Assembly (NCBI RefSeq): GCF_900162665.1
Contig: NZ_LT727813.1
Coordinates: forward strand, 6,961 to 70,960
Length of the DNA: 64,000 bases
DNA from: Oceanobacillus sojae
GTDB lineage: Bacteria > Bacillota > Bacilli > Bacillales > Amphibacillaceae
Direction: 5' to 3'
The notes below the pieces were generated by a model that was not told the DNA's origin, ran no database searches, and saw nothing but the letters and a program-made list of their open reading frames with translations. The position numbers and the translations under genes were made by a program. Each line of letters opens with the position of its first letter. Positions within the stretch are counted from its first letter, which is position 1. Shown here in pieces: positions 1 to 9,602 of this stretch.

Positions 1-555
1 ATCGATAAAGAAACAATGAATATCCATCATACGAAGCATCATAACACCTACGTTACAAAATTAAATGATGCACTGGAAGGGCATGAAGATCTGCAAAATA
101 AATCCGTAGAAGAGCTTGTAACTGATTTGAATTCCGTACCTGAAAGCATTCGTACTGCAGTACGCAATAATGGCGGCGGACATGCGAACCACAGCTTTTT
201 CTGGAAGACATTGTCACCAAATGGCGGCGGAGAACCGGCAGGAGAACTGGCTGATAAAATCAACAGCAAATTCGGTTCTTTAGACAAATTTAAAGAAGAA
301 TTTGCAGCTGCAGCAGCGGGACGCTTTGGTTCTGGCTGGGCATGGCTGGTATTAAACAATGGCGAGCTTGAAATTACAAGCACACCGAACCAGGATTCAC
401 CATTAACAGAAGGTAAAACACCATTATTAGGACTGGATGTATGGGAGCATGCATACTATCTTAAATATCAAAATAAACGCCCTGAATACATTTCAGCATT
501 CTGGAATGTAGTAAACTGGGATCAGGTAGCTAACAATTACGAAGCTGCGAAATAA
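1..555 (+). CDS. sodA: Manganese superoxide dismutase (5' end outside window)
   Basis: Converts superoxide to peroxide and oxygen in the cytoplasm. The frame is open from base 1 ([18 protein letters not shown]), so the true start lies upstream; the ATG at 16 is internal. The Fe/Mn SOD C-terminal domain is complete, including the [11 protein letters not shown] block and the metal-binding signature [18 protein letters not shown] that supplies the last Asp and His ligands. The visible 184 residues against a usual length near 200 mean only about 15-20 N-terminal residues are missing. The GGGEPAG and AWLV context favours the Mn form. A stem-loop downstream (730-768) may end the transcript. Confidence 0.95.
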   Translation: MDKETMNIHHTKHHNTYVTKLNDALEGHEDLQNKSVEELVTDLNSVPESIRTAVRNNGGGHANHSFFWKTLSPNGGGEPAGELADKINSKFGSLDKFKEEFAAAAAGRFGSGWAWLVLNNGELEITSTPNQDSPLTEGKTPLLGLDVWEHAYYLKYQNKRPEYISAFWNVVNWDQVANNYEAAK

Positions 556-729
556 CTAAAAAACAGGCTGAGGCAAAAAAGAAAATATGTAAGCTCTGAA
601 GCCGAAAAATATGTAAATAGAATGAAATAGATACAGGCCTGCTTCTTCAGGAAAGCTCCATTTTTTTCGATGGACAGGCAATCGCAGCTGGTTTCATTTT
701 GGGGGAGCAATTACAATTCCAGCAGAGGG

Positions 730-768
730 ACATTTCAGGAAAAAGCAAATTTCTTTTTTCTGAAGTGT
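730..768. terminator. Imperfect 16-bp stem-loop downstream of sodA
   Basis: Arms 730-745 and 753-768 pair with two mismatches around a 7-nt loop. The A-run in one arm and T-run in the other resemble a bidirectional rho-independent terminator. It lies 175 bp past sodA, so its link to that gene is an inference. Confidence 0.4.
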
Positions 769-1111
769 TCCTAACACCCCCTGCATAGAACCAGATTCCA
801 TCCTGACACAGCGTCTTCAATAATCGTTAAGAAATCCATATAATCCATAAGGGTATGCATACAACTCCTTTTATAAAGTTTATTGCCTGACATTCTAAAT
901 CTATGACTGCACACTGTCCCTATACATATCCTCTTAACCTCATGCAAAAAAATTATGATATTCAACTGAAAATCATTAAAAACAAATCTTTTTCGTAAAT
1001 TTTGTGAAATATTGAACAAAGTTATTACAAAAATAAACAATTAGTATATTATAAAAGTATAGATTATGAATTATTTCACAATATGAAAATTCACAATCAA
1101 ATAAATTACTT
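769..1111. other. Gap with no gene recognised
   Basis: AT-rich sequence with stops in all frames apart from one minus-strand open frame (771-1040) that has no recognisable protein character. I see no convincing gene or regulatory element. Confidence 0.4.
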
Positions 1112-1389
1112 CCTGAACAGGAAAAAAAAGTAACTTTCTATGAAACACCAAATACTTCAGGTTCCCTTTGGTGCTTAGAACCCGGGCAAGAGGTGTTCAA
1201 GCACTCCCATTCTGATGGAGATGACCTTTGGATTTGTCTCCAGGGAACGGAGAAGAAGTGGAAATCGAAAAAGGAGATATGATTATTTCCAAACCTGCCC
1301 AGCACCATGGAATGAAGAATACAGGCGATGAAAGATTTATCTTTGTCGGTGTGGCGGGACCAATGCCGATAGATGTCATCCGTCATTAA
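1112..1389 (+). pseudogene. Cupin-domain protein, frameshifted remnant
   Basis: Reading from about 1112 gives a cupin-like stretch (LEPGQEVFKHSHSDGDDLW, then ICLQG). The frame breaks near 1240 and resumes in a second frame with NGEEVEIEKGDMIISKP, then AQHHGMKNTGDERFIFVGV, ending at a TAA at 1387-1389. The HSH-containing first motif and the PAQHHGMKN second motif are what cupin_2 proteins use to bind metal. No start codon is available in frame upstream, so both the start and the frame are lost. A terminator follows at once. The substrate of the original protein is unknown. Confidence 0.65.
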
Positions 1390-1408
1390 GCGTTTAATCA
1401 ATTGACAT

Positions 1409-1444
1409 AAACCCTCGATCCAGATGGATGGAGGGTTTTGTTTG
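1409..1444 (+). terminator. Rho-independent terminator after cupin remnant
   Basis: AAACCCTC (1409-1416) pairs with GAGGGTTTT (1431-1439), followed by TGTTTG. Confidence 0.7.
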
Positions 1445-1753
1445 TCTAAAAATACTTCCGCTTTTCAAACAGTAAGATTGACATATCGTAAAATATCGAT
1501 ATAAAGAAATCCATGGAACCAATTGATGTATTTAAGGCTGCTCTGCTTCAACGATACTCCTCAAATTGATAATAGGGTTATTTATATAGTAACAAGCATA
1601 GAGATGAAAAAATACTTACAGTTGATGTAAGAAAAGGTTGTTAAATGGAGATGATAATGTTGCTTCCAGGAAATAACAATACCCTTCTCCTCAGCCTAAA
1701 TAAAAAGCAGATCTCACACTAATGAACAGTTCCATAATGCTGATATTGTGTTT
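1445..1753. other. Gap left of the IS21 element
   Basis: About 300 bp of AT-rich sequence with no open frame of note and no clear repeat. Confidence 0.35.
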
Positions 1754-1815
1754 TGCAACTTAAAAGGTTACAAGATTGCAATGAAAAGGTTAGAACTTTG
1801 CCAGCCCGTATTTTA

Positions 1816-2544
1816 TTATGATTGATGATTGGAAAGCGCATGTGTGACGCGATAACTATCCCCAGTAAAGCTCAAAATGTGCGCGTGGTGAATAACTCGA
1901 TCTACTAATGCAGCTGTTAAACGCGCATCTGTAAATATTCTATTCCATTGACTAAATTCTAAATTGGATGTAATCACGAGGCTAGACCTCTCATACCAAT
2001 CAGATATCAATTGGAATAATAATTCAGCGCCTTCCTTACTAAATGGAACATATCCCATCTCGTCTAAAATAATCATCTCTACTTTATTAAACCTATTGCG
2101 TAAGGCTTGAAAGCGTCCTTCTCTCCAAGACTTTTCAAGTAGTTCTACCAAATCGGCCACTCGATAGAAACGGACTTCATATCCAGATCTACATGCCTTT
2201 CGACCAAGCGCTGTAACCAGATGAGACTTCCCAGTCCCAGGCGCACCTGTTAAAATTAAATTCTCTTTTTTATCGATAAAATATAATGATTCGAGACTTT
2301 CTCTATCCAATTGTGGAGGGAGACGAATATGTTCACTCCACCGGTAATCCTTTAGTTCTTTTTCATTCATGAATTTCGCCTTTTTGATCAAACGCTCTCC
2401 TTTAGCTACCTCTCTATGTTCTAATTCTTGTTGTAATAAAGCCGAGATATACTGCTCAGGATTCTCGAAGGGAATCTGCTCGTATATGTCTGCGACATAT
2501 GCTAAACGCAACGATTTGCATTTCTCTCTAATCAAATTAGACAT
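1816..2544 (-). CDS. istB: IS21 helper ATPase IstB
   Basis: AAA+ ATPase that works with the IstA transposase to choose and prepare the target site. The 242 residues carry Walker A GAPGTGKSH (about 100-108), Walker B VEMIILDEMGY (about 155-165) and the family C-terminal block LVITSNLEFSQW, then DRVIHHAHILSF. The length is about right for the family. The start lies one base after the istA stop, so the two genes are translationally linked. No frameshift is seen. Confidence 0.95.
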   Translation of the reverse strand: MSNLIREKCKSLRLAYVADIYEQIPFENPEQYISALLQQELEHREVAKGERLIKKAKFMNEKELKDYRWSEHIRLPPQLDRESLESLYFIDKKENLILTGAPGTGKSHLVTALGRKACRSGYEVRFYRVADLVELLEKSWREGRFQALRNRFNKVEMIILDEMGYVPFSKEGAELLFQLISDWYERSSLVITSNLEFSQWNRIFTDARLTAALVDRVIHHAHILSFTGDSYRVTHALSNHQS

Positions 2545-2545
2545 T

Positions 2546-4036
2546 CTATACTTCCTCTCCTGTCAACGAATGGTTGAAGGGTTGAAGAGAGTCGTAGATA
2601 CTCCAATTTATATCATACGGATGTGCAACCGAAGCATGTAATGATTCATTTCTATTTTCTTTATCATCCACTGGTAACAATTCATAGAAACGCTCATCTA
2701 TTTCTTGCATACTGTATTTTATTATGAAGCTCTGTAACCAATCGACACGTTCTTTTCTGAGTTCCATTGATTCACTATTCAAATAATGCGCGATTCTTCC
2801 TGGAAGATATGGGAAGTATCTAGAATAGGTAATTGATCTTGGTTTCCTCATCCAATTTTTCAAAATGAATTGCCATGGAATTTCCCTAGACCGATTCATA
2901 TATTGTCTAGGTCCCTTATAAAGTACCTCTCCTTGTGGAGAAATCACTTTAAAGTCATCCCAGTACTTAATTACATACAATTGTGTATAGTGATAACTAT
3001 TCGGTATGTGGATTTCCTGTCCATCAATTTTTACCTCACCATATTTATTAGCTGAAGTCAGTGTTTTATTAAATACTGGATACTCTTTCTCAGGTAATGC
3101 GAGACCATATTTCTTTTCTTCCTCTATTAGATCCGCGATACAAATTCCTTTTTTATAATGCACCCTTAAATGATCATCCTGACAATGTTTGAGCAATAAC
3201 GCACGTAAGTGTGTCAGATCCTGAACAACGGGTGATGGCGTAAAGAAATTATATCGAACATAACCAACCTTATTTTCTACATGCCCTTTTTCATTTCCTT
3301 TTCTTGGATTACAGGCTACCGGCTCAAATCCATAGTGATTGGCAAACCGTTGAAAACCCTCATTGAAAATGGTTTCCTGATTATGAACTCTAGCTTTTAC
3401 AACGGCAGCTGATAGATTATCTAACCACAGTGTCCTTGGAACAAAGCCAGCTTGTTCAAAAAGTATTTTAATACCTTCCAAAAAGCATTCTTGATTTTCT
3501 GCCGGTAAGGGTGCTACAAATCCACCATTACTAAAGGGGAAACTCAAGACCAAGCAATGCGTATCTTTTACTTTCCCTTCATGTACGACTTCTGTAACTC
3601 CAAAATCTATCTGGGCTTCCGCCGGAGGATGTGTTAACCTATCATATTCCTCTTTTACTGTGTCAGTTTCATCTAACATTTTATCTTTCCATTCAGCGAT
3701 ATAGTTACAAACGGTTCGATAAGAACCCGGGAACTTTAATCGCTGTAATTCTTCAAATATATTTTTATTATTCCTTCGCAATTTCTTTTTAAGTGCTTGG
3801 TCCTCCATTAGCCAATCAGAAACAATTTCTCCCCACTCTTCTTCATACATCATACCTTTTTTTATGGGTGTTTTTTCCTCGGGTAATTGATCTTCATCCG
3901 CATATTTCTTAACGGTTTTCCAAGCAAAACCTGTTCTTTTTACTATTTCATTAATTGATAGTGATTTATTATTACGTAAATTTTTGATATGATTAACTTC
4001 GGGCATTGCTAGCATCCTTTCACTTACCTCCACCAT
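2546..4036 (-). CDS. istA: IS21 transposase IstA
   Basis: DDE transposase of the IS21 family, 496 residues. An N-terminal helix-turn-helix (SINEIVKRTGFAWKTVKKYA, about 27-46) precedes the catalytic core. Likely catalytic residues are D144 (AQIDFGVTEV), D206 (TLWLDNLSAAV) and E254 (KGHVENKVGY). The HVENKVG block and the C-terminal domain are complete. It is transcribed first, with istB following one base later. It acts on the terminal repeats at 1754 and 4127. Confidence 0.95.
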   Translation of the reverse strand: MVEVSERMLAMPEVNHIKNLRNNKSLSINEIVKRTGFAWKTVKKYADEDQLPEEKTPIKKGMMYEEEWGEIVSDWLMEDQALKKKLRRNNKNIFEELQRLKFPGSYRTVCNYIAEWKDKMLDETDTVKEEYDRLTHPPAEAQIDFGVTEVVHEGKVKDTHCLVLSFPFSNGGFVAPLPAENQECFLEGIKILFEQAGFVPRTLWLDNLSAAVVKARVHNQETIFNEGFQRFANHYGFEPVACNPRKGNEKGHVENKVGYVRYNFFTPSPVVQDLTHLRALLLKHCQDDHLRVHYKKGICIADLIEEEKKYGLALPEKEYPVFNKTLTSANKYGEVKIDGQEIHIPNSYHYTQLYVIKYWDDFKVISPQGEVLYKGPRQYMNRSREIPWQFILKNWMRKPRSITYSRYFPYLPGRIAHYLNSESMELRKERVDWLQSFIIKYSMQEIDERFYELLPVDDKENRNESLHASVAHPYDINWSIYDSLQPFNHSLTGEEV

Positions 4037-4127
4037 TAATTTGTTTAGTCGCTATTAACGGTAGAGTATTTTGTTAGGGCTGGCAAGCCTTTTTTTATTT
4101 GTGCAACCTTCTAACATTTTGGTTGCA

Positions 4128-4680
4128 ATACTCTGTACTTTTATTATGCATTAAACATATATAACAGTATAAAAAACGTTTTGAGAAATATACAGATAAA
4201 TTCTAAGTGTATTGAATACATCGCAATCTATTAATATCAACGTTTCGGGGGTTGTTATATGGATAAAAATGTATGAAAAAGGATTGAAATTGATATTACT
4301 TGAACCAAATTTGAAACAGCATGATAGATGTTAGTTGAATACATTTTGTTAACATGTTTGATTGCTTTATAAAAAGTAAGATTCTGGACGGTGCAGTAAG
4401 ATACTTTCAAATAAAAAAAGACACTTCTGTCGTGGAAGTTTATTGAGATAAGGGTGAAACCTTATCTTATCTTATTTTCAATTGAATTGTTCCTTCCCCC
4501 TATTCTTTAAGTTTATTAGTTTATTATTGCTTTTGAAAAAATTTTTTGAATATTTTTAATGTAGGGGTTGTTTTAGTTGTTATTTATGGTAGAATTGGTT
4601 CTAAATTGGAAAGAGGAGGGTATTATAGTATATTTTAAAGTCATTTAATGTAATAAAATTGATTGTTAAGGTGGGACACT
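4128..4680. other. Gap right of the IS21 element
   Basis: AT-rich intergenic sequence with one good hairpin (4446-4467) and the ribosome binding site of the next gene. No gene is recognised. Confidence 0.4.
4446..4467 (+). terminator. Stem-loop, candidate terminator
   Basis: AGATAAGG pairs perfectly with CCTTATCT around GTGAAA, followed by a T-rich stretch. No adjacent gene explains it, so it may belong to a lost gene. Confidence 0.45.
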
Positions 4681-5037
4681 ATGAAAAAAATAATTTTAGT
4701 AATAAGTATTTTACTTGTTATAGTAATCTTTTTACTATTTTATAGTGTGAAAAAGGAATATACCGGTCTAATTGAAATTTTAGAGGTACAAAATAATGAC
4801 ACCGACTATTTTCTTACTTTTCAAATCATTGATTGGGAAGAAACAATTACTGTAGAAATTGATAGTAATTTTGTATTTATTGATGAAAATTCCAATCGTG
4901 TATCTTTTAATAGAGGATGGGATTCTATTAAAGTGAACGAATATTACCACGCAGATGTTATTAAGGAAAATGGTTTGAAAAGTTTAAACGGTGAGAAATA
5001 TACCTTGGAAAAAATGTACCTATTAGAAAACAATTGA
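4681..5037 (+). CDS. Small membrane-anchored protein, unknown function
   Basis: 118 residues beginning MKKIILVIS. An in-frame TTG at 4663 is rejected because the ribosome binding site AAGGTGG (4668-4674) sits 6 nt before the ATG at 4681. A strongly hydrophobic segment (residues 3-23, then KK) looks like an uncleaved anchor or signal peptide. The rest (about 25-118) is a predicted extracytoplasmic domain rich in beta-type sequence and acidic residues. I do not recognise the family. It heads a run of small exported proteins on the same strand (4681-7354), which suggests a surface role but does not prove it. Confidence 0.7.
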   Translation: MKKIILVISILLVIVIFLLFYSVKKEYTGLIEILEVQNNDTDYFLTFQIIDWEETITVEIDSNFVFIDENSNRVSFNRGWDSIKVNEYYHADVIKENGLKSLNGEKYTLEKMYLLENN

Positions 5038-5049
5038 AAGGGGATACAA

Positions 5050-5145
5050 ATGAAAAAATCATTATTATCTATAGTAATTTTTGTAAGTTCAATTATATTT
5101 TTGTTTTTTACTCATAATGCTTCTAGTGTTTATGCAGCCTCTTGA
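5050..5145 (+). CDS. 31-residue peptide, almost only a signal peptide
   Basis: ATG at 5050 follows a GAAAGGGG ribosome binding site and starts 12 bp after the previous stop. The product is MKK, then a hydrophobic core of about 18 residues, then NASSVYAAS and a stop. The end resembles a signal-peptidase site (VYA-AS) with nothing after it. It could be a secreted micropeptide, a membrane peptide, or the leftover 5' end of a deleted secreted-protein gene. The position just downstream of 4681-5037 suggests cotranscription. Confidence 0.5.
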   Translation: MKKSLLSIVIFVSSIIFLFFTHNASSVYAAS

Positions 5146-5317
5146 TTTTGATTGATCTCTTCATTTGAAATAATGATACAATCAAAAATTGTCGTATTAT
5201 GTAATGTTATTTACATAATATTGATAATAAAAAAATTATAATATACTTTATAACCATATTATGAAATTATGGGAAAAGGAGGCAGTAAAAATAAACCGAT
5301 ATTTGGAGTGAATCATT

Positions 5318-6783
5318 ATGAGGACTTTTTTTACGGCAATAATTATCATGCTATCTATTACTTTAATTGGAACAGGTTCGGTGCTAGCAGAAGATTCAAA
5401 AAATGAAAGCGAGTTCATGGGTGTTGTTTATGAAGAAAAAATATTTCCACTAGACTCAAAAAATCAATTAGATGCGAAACTAGAAATTAATGAGCTAGAA
5501 ACAAAGACTGATGGCTTAGATGTTGAGTTAACTTTGAGTTACGGTGGAAACAAATTTAATTTAAACACCAGTGGAAAGGTATACCCTTCAAGTAATACAT
5601 ACACAGGCGGTTATCTAGTTGATTTAAATGAGACAGAGAATTATATGGTTTTATCTTTTAAGGTAGAAGAAGAAGCTAAAGAAGCTTTACTATTACCAAT
5701 TAATTATGATTTAGCAAATAAAACAGTAGTAAAGATTGCTATACTTGATAAAAACACAAACGATTTAATATACTTTGAAGATATGTTATCGAATTCTCAA
5801 CAAATCGATGACGTAAAAGAAGTAAGTCAAGAACTGACATCGGAAAACTTTGATGATCAAGAAACTTTAAACGAACAAGAGGAAAAGAATCACTATATGG
5901 AATCATGGTTTATTCCGTTTCTAGAGCCTGTAGGAGAAAAGAATATAACAGAAGAAGAGGCGAGGCAGGCTGAATCTCTTGTTTTAGCAGATGATGGTAG
6001 TAATATTCCTCCATTAATTCCTTCTGGCTTCTTTCAAATCGAAGGGGAGCAATTATCGACCTATAGAGATGCTGGTGGTTATTATATAGTAACGAATGAA
6101 TATCCGGCTGGTTCAAATAATATGCTCTCCAATGGTCTTGGGTGCATAATGCTCCAGATCCATTTGGGAGTAACGATAATAAAGAAATTTTTTCAACATC
6201 ATTAGAATTAACACATCAAGGGCAATTTATATATCATTCGGATACCCGTAAGTTGACAACATTCGATGTTTCACCTGATTATCGGATTAAAAATCCTACT
6301 GTAAGTACCGGTGTTATGGACAAAAATACAGAAATTTTTTCTGAAGTGACAAGGAACGCAGATTTTACCGATAGAGATGTAAATTTTAATTTAAAAGGAC
6401 TTATTGGATTAACACCAATTGGTGAACAGTTCTTCTTTAAAATGCTCAGTCTTATAGATTTTGTAGAAGATAAGCAAACCTCTGGTACAGTGATTCTCCA
6501 TGATAGTATAGCTAATCAGGAGGCAATATGGGGAGAAGCTGTTAGAGCATACGGCTATCAATTGGAAGATGAATTCTTTATTGACACGGGAGACAAATTA
6601 GCCTTTTCAACTGTTGTACAGATACCGACTAATAAGGGCGTAGAGCGTATTCCAGGTGAAAGAGAAATAGAATATAATTTTAAATTTGAAATTTATAAAA
6701 AGAGTTTTTGGGGCATTGGTTATACTGATTTAGTAAGAGAAGTAGATAAATCTTTTTATCAAAGTTATGAAGTAATGGAGTAG
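5318..6783 (+). pseudogene. Large secreted protein split by one frameshift, unknown function
   Basis: The first frame (5318-6205) starts MRTFFTAIIIMLSITLIG with a signal peptide ending near VLAEDS. It then reads as one acidic exported protein up to about 6137 (SNNMLSNGLG). The same protein plainly continues in another frame from about 6142 (HNAPDPFGSNDNKEIF) to the TAG ending at 6783. Joined, they give roughly 485 residues. No slippery site typical of programmed frameshifting is evident at the junction, so a mutation is the simplest reading. I do not recognise a domain. The next gene starts 10 bp later. Confidence 0.65.
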
Positions 6784-6793
6784 GTAGAAGCAA

Positions 6794-7354
6794 ATGACAA
6801 TCAACAGGTATTTAATGGCTTTATCTATCGTATTATCCGTCGTGTGCGCTGTATTAGGATGGCAGTACTATCAGGAATATAAAGAAATTCAACGACTTAT
6901 GACAAATACTCAGGACAGAATTTACGGAGAGATTGTTTCATTAAAGCGTACTATAGAGCCTTTAGTTGAATTAGACGAATACTCTAGTAGTGCTGGAGAT
7001 GTATGGGCAGATATGCAAGCTTCTGCAGAAAAAATTGTGCAAACTACGGAAATTCGTGCATCGATCAATCGTTCTTTAGAGGAAAAAACTGCTCTTAGCA
7101 ATATGCATTCTACTTTCACAAATTTTCTATATTTTATCAGACATACTCGTCATGCTTTATCATCGGACTACACTTATGAAGTAGGCTCCTGTGACAATGT
7201 AAAGATAATAACCGATGAGGATATCAATAAAAGATTATCCGAGTATAATCAGTTGTTGGATTATTTTGATCCTGTGGAAGATTCATATACGGAATTAGTG
7301 AACAACTGGGATACACAACAATCCTATCAGGTCAATAGCTGTGGTAATTGGTAA
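6794..7354 (+). CDS. Single-anchor protein with coiled-coil-like domain, unknown function
   Basis: 186 residues. The N-terminus has one membrane segment (about 6-25, LMALSIVLSVVCAVLGW) followed by YYQEYKEIQRL, so the bulk is probably outside the membrane. The outer part is helical and acidic with two cysteine-containing motifs (GSCDNVK and NSCGNW at the very end) that could form a disulfide. It lies 10 bp after the split secreted gene and is probably cotranscribed. A strong inverted repeat ends the unit. No family is recognised. Confidence 0.65.
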   Translation: MTINRYLMALSIVLSVVCAVLGWQYYQEYKEIQRLMTNTQDRIYGEIVSLKRTIEPLVELDEYSSSAGDVWADMQASAEKIVQTTEIRASINRSLEEKTALSNMHSTFTNFLYFIRHTRHALSSDYTYEVGSCDNVKIITDEDINKRLSEYNQLLDYFDPVEDSYTELVNNWDTQQSYQVNSCGNW

Positions 7355-7418
7355 AGTAAATATAGTTTTAAGGGGTGTTTCTATAAAGACCACATAAAAT
7401 AAGATATCCTATATTTAA

Positions 7419-7471
7419 TATTTAGTCCTTATCTGTTTTTAATTTGTATTAATTTAGATAAGGACTAAATA
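7419..7471 (+). terminator. Perfect 16-bp inverted repeat, terminator
   Basis: TATTTAGTCCTTATCT (7419-7434) pairs perfectly with 7456-7471, and a T-run follows (ATTTTTG). It closes the 4681-7354 group. The sequence from 7472 to 7729 contains nothing else that I can support. Confidence 0.65.
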
Positions 7472-7729
7472 ATTTTTGTGCTTACAGCATAAATCTATTT
7501 TGGATAGTTGAATGAAAGATTAATTCTTTCTTGATTATACTGTGAAATAATTCAATATATGCACTACCATAACAGTCATCTTTCCGGCTCACGCTTGTGA
7601 TGATGAAATGAAGTTTTCTTAAAAAACTCTTGATGGTCCTTAACTGCGTATTACCCCCTATTTAGTTGATTCGAATACTGGGTGTTGATGTTTTGAGTTC
7701 GTTGTCTCTTTATATTTCTTCATCATTTT

Positions 7730-8272
7730 CTAATCAATCGGCCTTTTTCTTGGCCAAATAAAGTATGAAACAGAAATAATAAAGTCAATACCTAACACAA
7801 ATGTCCATATTTGTAAGACCCTAAGTAATGCTTCTGTTCGAGATGGATCATTGATTAAGAAAATGACTCCTGCTAAAATACCAGCACCAATCAAATAAGA
7901 TAAAACGTGTTTTCCCCATCCCTTTAAATAATGCTTTGAATATTCGATTCCATACAGTTTAATTGGTTTTGGACCTTCTTTTATCACGTAGTAGCGAAAT
8001 CTCTCATCAGCCCATTTAATCATACTTTTTCCAAATACAATCGAAACGCCTATATAAACTGCCGCAATCGCATGTGCAGCTGTTGCTGTGGCTCCTCGAT
8101 ATAAATCGGCAGCCGTAATAATTAATAAAATGAAATCAATTACTGGTGTTAAGGCTAAGAAAAATAACCCAAGCTTATTTTTCTTGAGGACATATCTTGT
8201 AAATAAACCTAAAATAATCACTATCCAAAATCCTATTTCACAAGCAACAATCATCCAAGCAATAAAATTCAA
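7730..8272 (-). CDS. Multi-pass membrane protein, unknown function (YmcC-like)
   Basis: 180 residues with about five hydrophobic segments: residues 5-25, 33-54, 62-82, 118-140 and 150-170. The middle carries DLYRGATATAAHAIAAVYIG and the soluble stretch WADERFRYYV. The layout reminds me of the small Bacillus membrane protein YmcC, but that is memory and not a search result. Translation probably begins at TTG (NFIAWMIVA) behind a GGGGTG ribosome binding site. The neighbours give no functional clue. Confidence 0.6.
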   Translation of the reverse strand: MNFIAWMIVACEIGFWIVIILGLFTRYVLKKNKLGLFFLALTPVIDFILLIITAADLYRGATATAAHAIAAVYIGVSIVFGKSMIKWADERFRYYVIKEGPKPIKLYGIEYSKHYLKGWGKHVLSYLIGAGILAGVIFLINDPSRTEALLRVLQIWTFVLGIDFIISVSYFIWPRKRPID

Positions 8273-8367
8273 AAAGACACCCCAATTCTAATCCATTTAT
8301 ATTATGAAACACTTTGATAATATTCGTTTTCCGCAAAATTCATCCTTCGCTGAATTTCATTTATGTT

Positions 8368-8615
8368 CTATCTGATTGTGATGTTACCTGTTATTGTTTC
8401 AACATCCATCTCAAAACTTCCTTTACTTGCAGTGCCCGCTATCTCTTCTTCATCTTGTGATTCATCAGATGAAATAGGGATATTGATCATTTCATTCCCG
8501 CTTTTCGTTTCTATATCCAGGTTATTTGTTGAAAGCTGGTCTGAAAAACATCTCCTTAATTTCCATTGATAACAAGCTTTCCTGTAAATTCATCAGGGAT
8601 TGTCACTTTCTCATT
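8368..8615 (-). pseudogene. DUF4097-like adhesin-fold protein, C-terminal remnant
   Basis: Directly after the MerR gene, the minus strand reads NEKVTIPDEFTGKLVINGN and stops. After a frame change it reads NNLDIETKSGNEMINIP and later GSFEMDVETITGNITIR with a TAG stop at 8370-8368. The repeating beta-strand pattern with the GNITIR ending is typical of DUF4097 (putative adhesin) proteins, which are often encoded next to a regulator. There is no start codon and at least one frameshift, so it is not expected to be functional. Confidence 0.6.
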
Positions 8616-9364
8616 CAAAAATTGCTTTTCTTTTTTACATAAAATTCATATGCCTTCTCAAAAAAATCCAATGTTTCCGCATCGATAGGATAAAACCCGG
8701 CGCTCTCCGATTTTTGAGGTGACTTTCTAATATCCCATATCTTTTCTACAAATTCTTTGTTATCCCCAAATGTTTCCTGTTCTTTTTCATACATACGTTT
8801 TATGAGTCGCTGTATTTCCGGTGCCGAAATTCCTTTTGACATATGCTTTTTTAATTGTGCTATTAAGGCAATCCATTCCAGCGTTTCAGGATCGTCTCTA
8901 TTTATATTTGGAAGATTTTGAAGCAATTTACTTTCTTCCTCATTAAATATTTGGTTTAAATACCCTTCTCTTTTGTCCATATTTTGTTGATATAATTGGA
9001 TGAGCTTCTGCACACTAAACAAATCAATATTGCCATTCAGCATTATTTCATTTATTAACCCTCGTAATGTTCCTTCAATTTGTTCTAATCTCTCTTTTTC
9101 CTTTGAAATATAGCCCAATTGTTTCTTTAGACCCGTGAACCAATCATGATTCTCATCAGCTAACATTTCTTTGATTTCTTGCAGACTAAACCCTATTGTC
9201 TTTAAAAATTGGATTTCCTGCAGCTTTTTCATTTCTTTCTCTCCATATAATCTATGGCCGCCCTCTGTTTTATCTGCTGGGTGGAGAAGACCTATCTGAT
9301 CGTAATAGCGCATCGTTCTGACTGTAATCCCTGTTTGTTTTGTTACTTCTTTAATCGAAATCAA
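8615..9364 (-). CDS. MerR-family transcriptional regulator
   Basis: 249 residues from a TTG start: SIKEVTKQTGITVRTMRYYD is the winged HTH, followed by GGHRLYGEKEMKKL and a long effector part. The C-terminal ~130 residues resemble TipAS-type or other drug-sensing MerR regulators. Start choice: TTG at 9364 lies 10 nt after AAGGGG, and the predicted promoter at 9401-9431 excludes starts further upstream. A MerR-type operator lies in that promoter, which predicts autoregulation. The gene overlaps the start of the DUF4097 remnant, a probable former partner. Confidence 0.85.
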   Translation of the reverse strand: MISIKEVTKQTGITVRTMRYYDQIGLLHPADKTEGGHRLYGEKEMKKLQEIQFLKTIGFSLQEIKEMLADENHDWFTGLKKQLGYISKEKERLEQIEGTLRGLINEIMLNGNIDLFSVQKLIQLYQQNMDKREGYLNQIFNEEESKLLQNLPNINRDDPETLEWIALIAQLKKHMSKGISAPEIQRLIKRMYEKEQETFGDNKEFVEKIWDIRKSPQKSESAGFYPIDAETLDFFEKAYEFYVKKKSNF

Positions 9365-9400
9365 GTATAGCCAACCCCTTGTTTTATTTTTACTATGTTC

Positions 9401-9431
9401 ATTATACAAAATGACGTAACGTCAATTTCAA
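9401..9431 (-). promoter_or_regulatory. MerR-type promoter with 19-bp spacer and palindrome
   Basis: On the minus strand a TTGAAA -35 box (9426-9431) and a TATAAT -10 box (9401-9406) are separated by 19 bp. The spacer holds the palindrome TGACGTTACGTCA. An over-long 19-bp spacer containing a dyad is the hallmark of MerR-controlled promoters. Confidence 0.75.
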
Positions 9432-9602
9432 GTTTTTTTACTTAATTATTTGAATAAGCAGGATGAAATGTTTGAAATTAACAATTTTTATTATATAGGC
9501 AGGCTTTCATTTCAATTTTATTCAACACAATTAAGATACGAAAAATTTTATACGAGCAAATCGATGTAAGCGTCAAATCTTTTCTAAGAAAAAAGGAAAC
9601 AC

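Larger units (their letters stand above)
1754..4127 (-). mobile_element. IS21-family insertion sequence
   Basis: Two transposition genes, istA and istB, lie on the minus strand inside terminal inverted repeats. The left end begins TGCAAC at 1754 and the right end finishes GTTGCA at 4127. Both ends share an AAGGTTG-like inner block and GCCAGCCC next to the coding part (near 1800 and 4080). I could not find a matching target duplication, so the outermost bases are approximate. Both genes look intact, so the element may be active. A second, unrelated istB scrap lies at 22928-23140. Confidence 0.8.

Noticed and set aside
48-383. Minus-strand open frame inside sodA
   Set aside because: Antisense shadow of the strongly supported sodA frame; no ribosome binding site and no protein-like pattern.
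1138-1401. Minus-strand open frame over the cupin remnant
   Set aside because: The plus strand shows clear cupin motifs in two frames; the minus frame is incidental.
7419-7471. 16-bp inverted repeat as an insertion-sequence end
   Set aside because: Short loop and following T-run at the end of a gene group fit a terminator better.
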